A program made the position numbers and the translations under genes. Of a stretch of DNA of 64,000 bases, positions 25,332 through 35,234 are shown in pieces. This DNA comes from Lonicera japonica. Lineage: Eukaryota; Streptophyta; Magnoliopsida; Dipsacales; Caprifoliaceae. The stretch's first letter is position 1. Each line of letters opens with the position of its first letter. The notes beneath the pieces are model-generated. The model did not search any database, was not told the origin of the DNA, and was given only the letters and a program-made list of their open reading frames with translations. The DNA lies in contig CM038464.1 in the NCBI GenBank assembly GCA_021464415.1, forward strand, positions 50,388,783-50,452,782. The letters run 5' to 3'.

Positions 25332-25677
25332 GGTCCCTTACAACCGTGGCCTCCTTGTATCATATTTTAGCTCTCGGGACCTTACATCGCCTTCTAAAAA
25401 TCGAGTATTGAGAACAATTTCGGTTCTCTATGACCGAGGTTCATCCACTTCCTCGATTCCTCACAACCGAAGTATTCTGAACTATATTTTTAGCTCTCGG
25501 GACCTTACATCGGTCTCTAACAACCGAGTATTTTGAATAATTTTGATTTCATATGACCGAAATTCATCAAATTGCTCGGTCTCCTAGGACCGAAGTTGTC
25601 TGAAATATAATCAAATTACACATTCGGTCACCGAAAACCGAATAAGTTCTTAAATTTCGGTTTCCCGTAACCGAGGT
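25332..25677. repeat. Array of CGGT...ACCG mini-palindromes
   Basis: About nine short imperfect palindromes recur at roughly 25332, 25388, 25421, 25452, 25511, 25544, 25576, 25624 and 25656. Examples are cggttctctatgaccg, cggtctctaacaaccg, cggtctcctaggaccg, cggtcaccgaaaaccg and cggtttcccgtaaccg. Spacing is mostly 31-33 bp or about twice that. The cggt and accg arms are kept while the middles vary. A longer phrase tagctctcgggaccttacatcg occurs twice (25370 and 25492), so the array also grew by duplication of larger units. Confidence 0.75.
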
Positions 25678-25996
25678 AACCTGTTCTAATGCTCTAATTC
25701 GTTTTGTTGGTACAAATTTTTTTTTGATATTAACTAAAGAAAATAAACATTAAACATAATAAAAACAAACATATCTTTCTTTTATTAGGTTTTTCTACTT
25801 TAATAATCCTTGATTTGCTATTCTCTACCATTCCCTACAACTTAAGGTTTTTTTTGTGTGACATTAATGGAGATTTTGTGTGTTTTTGTGAGTTACTTTT
25901 GAATTTTTGTTGGCTTTTGAAATGAATTGAATGAGATAAAATGTGTTAATTAGATCTGAATTTTTGTTAATTATTAACCATTGAGTAAAAATCATA

Positions 25997-26130
25997 GAGA
26001 AGAAGAAGAAGAAGAAGAAGAAGAAGAAGAAGAAGAGGAAGAGGATGAAGATGAAGAGGAAGAGGAAGAGGAAGAGGAAGAGGAAGAGGAAGAAGAAGAA
26101 GATGAAGATGAAGATGAAGATGATGATGAA
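25997..26130. repeat. GAA/GAG/GAT microsatellite
   Basis: A continuous purine-rich tract of gaa, gag and gat triplets runs about 130 bp. It is the approximate complement of the ctt-rich tract at 25008-25060 and lengthens the foldback potential of the host element. Confidence 0.9.
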
Positions 26131-26269
26131 TAGTAATTAATGTTAATGAGTAATTAGTTGGTTGAAAATGATTAATTGAGTGGGGTGGAAATAGGAGTTT
26201 AGAACTTTTTTTTTTGTGGGAGTGGAAGCAAGTAGTTTGTGGGGTGGAAATAGCACCACCCCTTTCAAA

Positions 26270-27910
26270 TTACTCTCTCTCTCTTCAATTCTTTTTATAA
26301 AATTTACAATGTCATAACATTAAATCCAAAAATTGAATTTAAACAATACATTTGTAACCTATTAATCAAAATTAAGAAAACAAGACCCTTTATGATTATA
26401 AATTTATATATAGTTTTTTTCAAGAAAAGCTAATGAATATTACACTTAAGGATATAGTTTGTGCATGTATATTATTACTCATTTCAAATGTATGAAACAA
26501 GTACTTTCCAAAAAAATTGGTTTGAAATAGTTTATAAATGATCTATTATAAAGTAAAAAAACAAAAACTCACTATGTTGTATCTAGGTGTGCGCATGGTC
26601 CGAAAAATTCAATATTTTGATCATTTTCATATTAGACTGACATGGTCAGTTTTGAAATACTAAATTTTTGATCTACTATGTTGTTCATTTACTTTCACAT
26701 TTGGCCCATGAATTTTTAAGTTTAATTTAACATTCAACCAGCAAACTTTTAGGGTAAAAAAAAAACACAACTATACTTAAGATTATTATAATTTGCTAAA
26801 AAAAAGTATGTCGTATATTAGGGAAAAAAATGTAATATGAAAAAATGAACCTCTATAAATATTTTAATCGAATATTATTATTTTTCAAGTAATTGTGTGC
26901 GCGTACTTATTACATTTAAGTACATTTGTAGATTATGCATTATTTGTAATATTCTCCAATCACCCCCTCTTGGTTTAAATTTTTTTGCCATCAATTATTG
27001 ATAATGATTTGAGTATAAATAATTTTCTTCATTAAATTAACTAGCCAAGTTGCACTGTAAATTTTTGAAAAAAAATACTTAAAATTTAATTGTACTATTT
27101 TTGACATTTTATCGGTGATCTCACTATTTTCTAATAGTTAATATTTTTTATGTCGCCATGCCGTTCGGCACAAGCAATATCATGTATATATATATATAAC
27201 AACTCTAATTAAGATAAGCAATAATTGGGACATAACTGGAAGGTTATTTTTACAATAATCATTAGTATATTTCTAGATTTATGGATTTAAAATATTTTTT
27301 AATTGTTATTCATGTGACTACATCTTTTTGTTAATTGGATAATGATTACCCAAATGATCATTGCATTAGTTATGTTGTATTAGTTTGATTTATTGTATTA
27401 ATTTAATTCAGTATTAAGGATTGAAATCTAATGACTAAATGCTTTGAATATAATTTACTTAATGATATATTATATGATACAAAAAAACAAGTTTGATGAT
27501 TAGAATATAGGTTCGTAAAAAGTACACTCTTAATTTTGAGTATATATTTTCTTTAATTTTTAAAGACAACTCCAATTCTCTCCGATTTGAGGAAAATTCC
27601 TACCATGTGGGACTTGGGCTGTAGGTTGAAGGCACCACAACCCAGTCTTACACTTGGCATGGTGTTTGCAAACCGGGTTATAAGGGAATCAAATTTACAA
27701 AAAAAATAAATTATGGGGAATTGGATTCATAACACTTGTGGTGTTTAGATCCCCTATTCTTCTCCCCATATTTGAGAATAAGTTTAGGAACTCTTCCAAT
27801 ATGAAAATAAGGGAAGATTGCAGTAAAATTTTAAGTGATATATTTCTCCCCAAATTTAATTAATTTAAAGAGAAGTTTGAGAAAGGATTGGCGTTGCCCT
27901 ATAAGGTGAT
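26270..27910. other. AT-rich intergenic stretch, no gene seen
   Basis: No exon is supported. Homopolymers and at-runs dominate (for example tatatatatata near 27187). Around 27595-27675 there is a GC-richer piece (accatgtgggacttgggc, cacaacccagtcttacac) resembling the dispersed repeat also seen at 35.7-37.1 kb. Confidence 0.4.
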
Positions 27911-28020
27911 GATCATATCCCAGATGTCAAGTATTCAAAGCTTGCTGCCCTCGAAAAATTGAGGTTTCAAAAACTTGAACCTGTCCTTATGAAACTAGAA
28001 AGCTATTTAATCAATTTCTT

Positions 28021-28201
28021 GAGTTTTTAACATTTATGTCCCTCAAAGTTTCACCTAAATGGCACATTAGTCCCTAATATTCATTTTGTGACTTTTTACA
28101 CCTTGAACTAGATTCCTCTGGTCACTTTAGTCCCTCAAACCATCTTCCGTCTATTTTGTCGACGGAAAACGTGTGATGCAGGGGGTAAATTGGTCAGCAC
28201 A
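28021..28201 (+). repeat. MULE left terminal inverted repeat
   Basis: It is the reverse complement of 32558-32738 except for a/t at 28036 and t/g at 28146. In Mutator elements the terminal repeats bind transposase and carry promoters for the inward-facing genes. The GRF gene ATG lies 120 bp inside this repeat. Confidence 0.95.
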
Positions 28202-28320
28202 TGTATTCCCCTCTTCTTTCTTTCCCGCCAATTTGTTATATACACATGTATCTATAAGTTTCCCTAAACTGAGAGAGAGAGACATCTAAAGAGAAAGGCA
28301 CGGACAAAGAGAGAAAAAGG

Positions 28321-28704
28321 ATGCTTTGCCATTGTCAGATCAGAACATTGGTGAGGACATCATGGACAGACAACAACCCGGGAAGAAGATTTCGAGGCTG
28401 TGAGGTATGGATTTAGTATTCTTTCTTCATTTGTCATATATTTTTTCACTATTTAATCTATATGTACTCGATTATAGGAAGGCGTGTGTGGATTCTTTTC
28501 TTGGGTTGATCCGCCCATTTGCACAAGAGCAAAAAAATCATACCTGGTCTGCTAAAGAAGAAAAATCAGTTGGAAAATGAAGTGAATAAGTACAAAGCAA
28601 GGAATAGAGTGATGGGTGTTCTTCTACTTATTTCGTGGGTTATTATATTCTTGTTGATCCTCAGCTACCCAAGTTCTACTGAATCTGATAAGTTTTCCCC
28701 TTGA
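28321..28704 (+). pseudogene. GRF-type zinc finger/coiled-coil/membrane protein carried by the MULE, frameshifted
   Basis: Exon 1 (28321-28404) encodes 28 residues with CHC, TSWTDNNPGRRFRGC. A GT-AG intron (28405-28477) follows. Exon 2 starts at 28478 with CGFFSWVDPP. Together these give the GRF zinc-finger pattern CxC-TSWT-NPGRRF-C-C-FFxWxDP. In the next frame, from about 28531, comes a lysine/glutamate-rich coiled coil (LLKKKNQLENEVNKYKARN) and a membrane helix (VLLLISWVIIFLLIL), then a stop at 28702-28704. The two parts join only if one base is restored in the A7 run near 28532-28538, so the gene is broken or the base was miscalled. Small plant GRF proteins with this layout are familiar, and this one sits between the transposase and the left terminus, facing out of phase with it. 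Role unknown; nucleic-acid or membrane binding is inference. Confidence 0.75.
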
Positions 28705-29116
28705 AAAACATGAATGATTGGAAAAGAAATTGTTTTTGTAGTGCTGAGAAGTGGTTTTTGTTAAGCCCAGTTGTAATGAATATGTACCCTAATGTTGTAT
28801 TTTAATTGTAATATTAATTATGAAGTAATGAAAGTGGGTTTTTTATGTAGTATGTGCAGACTATGTTTATTTTTAATGCAAATAGAACCATAGCAGAGCA
28901 AGTTGTATACCAAGTAACAATGATCCAAAATAGAGGAAAAATAGTGCAAAGTTGTTTCACATTTCATACATAAGCCAAAGGTTCATATTACAAATATATA
29001 GCAAAAGAGAGCTTCAATTACAAAATATATAGCAAAAGCGACCTTTAAAAGGTTCACACTACAAATAAAGAGCAAGCAAAGCTTTAATTACAGTGCATAA
29101 AACAAAACCCAGAGCA

Positions 29117-31969
29117 TTAAGTTTTTTTCTTCTTAGCAACTGCAGCTTGTAAACTAGATAGTGAGGCAAATTTATTACTTCCATTGAGTATTGCTGAAGC
29201 ATCCCTTGTACTTAAGCTGCTTGCACTAGGCCCTGCCATGAAAAATGCTGGTTCAATAATATTAACTCTTTGTTGACTCATGAATTGAGGTTCTGCTTTC
29301 TTTTTGCCAGCTTCATTGCCCCTTTCTTGTGTCATAAATATTGGTTCATTCATCCTAGCAGTGCTGGCATTGGCAGCTTCACTTGCTTTTGTTTTGACCT
29401 GCAAAGTAGTTGACATTAATTATAAATTGGTGAACTTAAAATTGATGTAAACTATTGATATAAAAAGCAGTAAGTGCACTTACAGTTTGTCTAGCTCTTT
29501 TCTGAGTGTGCTGTTGTGGTGGTTGAGTAGTTTGACCACTTTTAGAGTTGCCAATTTTCTTACACCCTCTCTTGTTGTGGCCTAGAGTGCCACAGTTGCT
29601 GCACCTCAATGTGTTTTGATGCTTCTTTCCCAACTTTAACTTTGCACTTCTCTTTACTAGTCCCTGCATCATTTGCACCCTTCTTCCTTTTATTTTTCTT
29701 CCTCCCAGGGAGTTCATGTATAATTGGTGGCAAGATTGGAGTATATGCACTTTTTGGCCACATGTTAGATCCATTCATTGGTTGTATAATTGGCTTATAA
29801 ATTTTATGGTATATCTCCAACTTGTAGCAGTCATGTACATACTCCTCTGGCTGTTCACTTCTAAAATACATAGCAGAGATTGCATGTGGACAAGGTATGC
29901 CACTCAATTCCCATTTCCCACAGCTACATGTTTTTACATCAAGGTCAGTGGTGTATTGATCTCCTTGCAAACCTTTGATTTCAAATTTTTTGTCACCAGA
30001 AAAATATGCAATACAATTTGCAGCCTCAACTTTATTCTTCTCAATAATTTTTTGAATCTTAGGGCATATAGTTCCTTCCCATTTCTCAGCTTTCTCCCTG
30101 CATTGTTGCATCCTTAACATCATATATTTTCTGACACTCTCTAGCAATCCTATAATTGGTTTTTCCCGTGCCTCAAGAATGCACTTGTTAAAATTTTCAC
30201 AAATATTGTTAAGTAGCATGTCACATTTGGGGAAGGCACTAAAATGTGATCTTGACCAATATTGAGGAGGCTTGTCCTTAAACCAGTTGAAAGCATCCTT
30301 ATCAGTCTCTTTCATCTTCCTCATTGCAGCCTCAAAATGTGGTTTATTTGATGCTTGTGCAGCATTCCACAATAGCTCCTTAAAAGTTTTATTGTTGTAT
30401 CCAGCAGTTTTAAAGTTTGCATGCAAGTGCATTACACAAAACCTATAACATGCAAACATTAAATGAATAATATGAAAGGCATTAAACATAAAAGGGACCA
30501 TTGTGTTAAAGTAAAGGCATTAAGATGTAATACCTGTGGTCAACCAATGGTAACACAGCTTCAAATGCAGGAATCAAGCCCTTTTGTTTATCTGACATGA
30601 ATGTCCAACCATATTGATTGACAATACCCACATCATCTTTCAGCAACTCCATGAACCATGACCAAGAGGACTTCGTTTCTCCCTCCACTACAGCCACTGC
30701 AATTGGAAACATGCAATTGTTTGCATCTACATCTATGGCAGCTAACAATACTCCTTTATGGGGACTTTTCAAGTGGCACCCATCAACTCCAATAAAAGGT
30801 CGACACCCTGCCATAAAACATTCCTTACAAGCTGCAAGACACATGTATAATCTGAGAAATCTGGGTTGAGCTTCTGATAGTGACAGTTCATCAACTTTCA
30901 TGACCATTGTACTGCCTGGATTGCTTCTTCTAACCTCTTCCATATAGTCCCACAACTTTGCATATTGCTCTGCATATGTCCCTTCAATCTTAGTCATTGC
31001 TTTGCGCCTTGTTCTGTATGCTTGGGACATAGATACATTCACCACATGATCTTTCATCACTGTCTCTCTAAAACATTTTATTGGAATTTTAGGATTTGAC
31101 CTAAAAGTGTTCAAGTACTGCTCAGATAGCCACCTTGAGTTCACGTGGATATTATTAAATTGTCGGTTGCATCTATGCTCATCCTTTAGTGTTTTAATTT
31201 GCATATTTGCAGAATCATGCATTTTAGAAGCAAACAAAACCCAAGGACAACCATCCTTACAAACTGCCCTTACCCTTAATGACTCATTCTTCTTAAACTT
31301 GATTTCCTTACCATGCTTAATAGAATAAGACCTAACAGCTTCTTTCACCTCTTTATGGTTTTTAAAAATCATCCCCAACTTAAAAACTGGATTTGACATA
31401 TTAGTTTTAGCATTGAAAATTGGAAAAATGGGTTTCTCTTCATCTGAATCACAAAGACTCTTCAATTCATCTTCATCACCTTCATCACCTTCATTCTCCT
31501 CCTCCTGACCAACTTCAGTCTCTGTCTCATTAACCACATCATTTTCTTTGCCACATTTAACACTCTCTTCCCCAACCCCAAAGTACTTTGCATCATGGTC
31601 AGTGTACTGATCAAACAGGAAGTCATCCATGTCATCTGCACTTTCAAACTCACTGTCATGCATGCTTTTACAACTAGAAGATCCATTACCATCCTCTGTT
31701 TCACTTTCCTCTTCAGTACTGACCACATGCACATTAGCCTCATGTTGTTGTGTTTCCTTTTGAACCTCCTCTTGGCTACTTTGTAATGGTGTAATGTGCT
31801 CCAAGTAAATATCAATTTCTCTATCTTCATTTAAAATGTTTTGTAGCAGCAGAACGGTACTATCCTTATCAATCAATACAAACCTCCCATTTTCAACACT
31901 AAAATAGAAATTAAGCATACCAGAAAATCCTAACTCTCCACCCATACTAATCAACTTTACCAAAGACAT
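29117..31969 (-). CDS. MuDR-type MULE transposase, frameshifted
   Basis: Exons are 31969-30534, 30442-29485 and 29398-29117, joined by GT-AG introns. Visible in order: an N-terminal region (MSLVKLISMGGELGF), an acidic linker, a MuDR DNA-binding domain (FKLGMIFKNHKEVKEAVRSY), then the MULE catalytic core with GVDGCHLK (first Asp), TFMSDKQKGL (second Asp), FCVMHLHANF and NICENFNKCI (Glu). A SWIM zinc finger (CSCGKWELSGIPCPH) and a zinc knuckle (CSNCGTLGHNKRGC) follow, with a basic tail. It cuts and rejoins the element ends in the nucleus. Two single-base frameshifts are seen: one before the zinc knuckle at about 29630-29640, one near a T8 run at about 31990-31998 that cuts off an in-frame upstream piece (KMHYGGEFV, ATG at 32064). 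A 5' leader exon probably lies further up to 32400. Confidence 0.85.
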
Positions 31970-32557
31970 CTTATCAAATTCACAAAAGTCAAAAAAAATT
32001 TCGACTCTGTCAGGGGTGTATTGTGCATAAGGAATTGTTTGACAAACTCACCACCATAGTGCATTTTAATAGTGAAGAAATCTGAGTGGGGGCCTGAGAT
32101 TAAATATATATACACAAGTATTGTATAAGTAGGGACCACAAAAACATGAAAAATGCAGTAAAAGCACGACATTTTCAAACCCATTCAACACATAAAGGAA
32201 GTAAAAATGAATTGTTTGTTTCAATCAATAAAGGGTTGAAAATGCAGAACATCAAATATAATAATGAAGAATCTACGCACAAAACCCTATAAAGAAAGAA
32301 TGCATCTAAAAAGATATCATAGATAAAAGATAGAGCATTTTTGGTACCATATAAATGGAGTTCCATAGTCTTCTTCAGATTTTGCCCCTTAATATCCAAC
32401 TCAGGTTGCCTTTTTGTTTTTTGCTAAAAAAAACACTAAATTGATTTCTCTCTCTCAAAATTCGAATCTCTCAATTGTGATTATGGATTTTGATTTGTTG
32501 TGATTTGGGGATTAGGGTTTTTTAGTAAGATTTTTGTTAAGAGAAAAGGGGAATAAG

Positions 32558-32738
32558 TGTGCTGACCAATTTACCCCCTGCATCACACGTTTTCCGTCGA
32601 CAAAATAGACGGCAGATGGTTTGAGGGACTAAAGTGACCAGAGGAATCTAGTTCAAGGTGTAAAAAGTCACAAAATGAATATTAGGGACTAATGTGCCAT
32701 TTAGGTGAAACTTTGAGGGACAAAAATGTTAAAAACTC
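32558..32738 (-). repeat. MULE right terminal inverted repeat
   Basis: It pairs with 28021-28201 and lies upstream of the transposase gene, so it likely supplies that gene's promoter. It is followed at once by the second copy of caatttctt (32739-32747). Confidence 0.95.
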
Positions 32739-35234
32739 CAATTTCTTTGAACAATCTTTGGGTAATAATGCAAACTTCTAGCACAATCCAAACACATCCA
32801 CTTAACTGCCTTTATGCTTCCATCATTTTGCGGGTACTATTCTTGATAGAAGTTCTTGTAGGAGCAATATATATATATAGAAACCAATAAAGTAAAACTA
32901 CAGAATTACATGTTTATTCGCATTCTACAAAAAATAGTAAATAAACATTATTAAGTAATTAGGGTATGGCAATTAGTACTCTAAGTCAGTCTTATAGCAC
33001 TCTAAAATTTATACAAATTAATATAAGTAAAGTGTCCTTAAAAATACAAGAAAAGTGTCATTGATTGTTTTAAAGTGTTAATTAACTCTAATTCGTGCGA
33101 TGTTGTGTATGGACTTAAGGTTGGTTTTGTTGTTTTTTATCGATCTCAAATGGATAAAATGTGGGTTAAAGGGATAAAATGTGGGTTAAAGGGATAAAGT
33201 GGGATTAGAGAGAGAGAAAGTGATCACTGGATTGCCCGGTGCTTCAAAGCATATCAAGTGATTGCTCTCTAGGGTATTTGTGCAGACAAAAAGGTGATCG
33301 AACAAACAAAAATTAATGTCAAACAAAAGAAAACTTCCTTTATAAATTCTTGTATAACACTTCAAATGACTTATGAAATATAAACACATTGTGTTATTGT
33401 TATATGTAAAATTCTAAAATTTTCTTGAAAATATTTTACGCAATTTATGTTTATAATTAATCTTGTTTTATGGATATCAATTAGTATATTTCAAAAATAT
33501 AACTTTTAATAAAGTTAATTATTGAATTTAAAGTTAATAAATTTTATAGCTTTTCATAAAAATATTTTATCATAGAGAAAGTTTGTAAAAAAGCAGAGAT
33601 TTTGTATACTAGTACTATACATCTTGATTTGATGTTTGAACGCGAGGAGAGAATTCATCTAAGAATTAGGAGATTAATTATATAACAACGTGAATCTTAA
33701 GATGAGGGGAATTAAAAAAAATGTTGACCCTAGGAAAAATACTATGATATTTTGTTTTTTATTTTTATTTTGCTTTTGCACATTTGTTAAAAAGTAAAGA
33801 TTTTGGTATAGATTTTGTGTGTGTATATATATATATTAGTACTATATTAATTTGATATTTGAACGCGAGTAGAGAATACACCAATACACCTAAAGGTTAA
33901 GAAATTCATTATATACCAATATGAATCTTAACTAAGAGGAGGATAATTTTAAAAACAAAAAATGTTGACCCCGGAAAAAAGTAATCTGATATTTTGTTGT
34001 ACCTTTTTATTTTTATTTGGCTTTTGCACATTTGCCTCTCTGCTCATTTAATTATATTTAGGAATATTCTTCTACTCCCTAAAAAAAATAAAAGAAAAAA
34101 AGAAGTAGCTTACCTAAATTTTATGGTCATTTCGAATTAAATAACTGCTAGAGATTCAAACATTGAATCCTAGATATGATGAGAGCATCTTTAATACTAG
34201 ACTAAATACAATAATAAGCATATATACGCGGATATAGATGGTCATAATTCATTGACAATGCCAAGTGTACATAGGCCGTCTTAATTTCACCTTTAAACTC
34301 CGTCAGTCCACCTTGGCTCTATTGAATTGTTACAAGCACTATACTATAATTAAACTAGAAATTCAAAAATCTAGTTCTTCATTTTTCAATGACTTAAATG
34401 GAGTTGTGATTTCTATCCTATAATTAAACTAGAAATTCAAAATCTGCAATCTGCCAAATCAAATTTCACTACTAATTAGCATTTCTTTGAAAAGAGAGAC
34501 AAAATTGCCCACCCGAGGATGATGCTTTGGTGCGTGGAAGATTTCCTTAATAATTTTGCATGGTTGGTTAATTATATTTCTCATTCTTCTTCCTATTAGT
34601 TTCACTATAAAACAAAGTTTCGATTTTCTCGTGCACGTTGCAAAAATAACAGTGCAAATTCATATTTGATATTTTTACTGCAAAAATGAAGAAAAGTTCA
34701 ATTTATTCTTTTTTATTTATGTGAAAAAGGGTGAAATTATGAGGGTAAAAAATAAATTATAATATATATCCTTTATTTTAAATCGGAGGTTGTGTTAATT
34801 ATCTTGAAATTTTGAGAGAGAGAAAAGGGACACTCTCGTCCAAAATATATGATGAGTTGTAAATAATGGTGAAATTCTCATCATGTCTCTTATTTTTTTC
34901 AACCATCTTGTAACTCATAGTCCAATAGTTTCTTTTCAAAATATCTTTATCCTTTTCCCTCGTACATTGATTATGACTAATATAAAAGCAAATAACTTGT
35001 GAAATTAAATTCTCATACATTGATGATGAGTTAGTTTTATAAAATATTAAGTCTACCTTCAATCTCCAGGTATTACCTATATATTTTTTTATTTATAAAT
35101 AGTTTTCTTCATTCTAAAAGTATATTATTTAATATAAAATAATAGTTATATAAAGCAGCTATTTATTCAAATTCTCTTACTTAATCCAATGTCATTAATA
35201 TATTGGAGGAAGTTAAAATTATTTTTTTGGTTAA

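Larger units (their letters stand above)
24835..26261. mobile_element. GGGTG-ended inverted-repeat element with 8-bp TSD
   Basis: The element is bounded by a perfect 8-bp target duplication ctttcaaa (24827-24834 and 26262-26269). The left end gggtggtgctatttccacc is matched by the right end ggtggaaatagcaccaccc, and the inverted repeat extends about 50 bp with few mismatches. The 1427-bp interior has no transposase. It holds a (ctt)n tract near the left end and a (gaa)n tract near the right end that are mutually complementary, a tandem repeat of about 100 bp, and an array of cggt...accg palindromes. An 8-bp duplication fits hAT or some Mutator-like elements, and the long inverted repeats favour neither decisively. 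Confidence 0.8.
28021..32738 (-). mobile_element. Mutator-like element (MULE), 4718 bp, near-intact termini
   Basis: Terminal inverted repeats at 28021-28201 and 32558-32738 are 181 bp long and differ at only two positions that I can see. They start gagtttttaacattt and include an internal hairpin (ttccgtc...gacggaa). A perfect 9-bp duplication caatttctt flanks the element (28012-28020 and 32739-32747), the Mutator hallmark. Copy A of the host segment keeps the empty site with one caatttctt. Inside are a MuDR-type transposase on the minus strand and a divergent GRF-zinc-finger/membrane gene on the plus strand. The near-identical termini mean insertion was recent on an evolutionary scale. Confidence 0.95.
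27911..35234. repeat. Copy B of the 2.3-kb duplicated segment, split by the MULE
   Basis: It matches copy A (14418-16703) from catatcccagatgtcaag at 27914 to tttttttggttaa ending 35234. The match is interrupted by the MULE and its target duplication (28012-32747) and by about 265 bp at 33330-33595 that have no counterpart in copy A. There is also a small tandem duplication at 33150-33200 (aaatgtgggttaaagggata twice). No gene of its own is recognisable. Confidence 0.8.

Noticed and set aside
25332..25677. CRISPR-like array
   Set aside because: Unit length, variable palindrome centres, lack of unique spacers and the plant nuclear context exclude CRISPR.
29600..29650. Programmed frameshift in the transposase
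   Set aside because: No slippery heptamer with a downstream structure is evident and related MULEs are read in one frame; a simple indel or miscall is more likely.
31462..31830. 122-codon lysine/methionine-rich frame
   Set aside because: It is a shadow of the acidic linker of the transposase in another frame.
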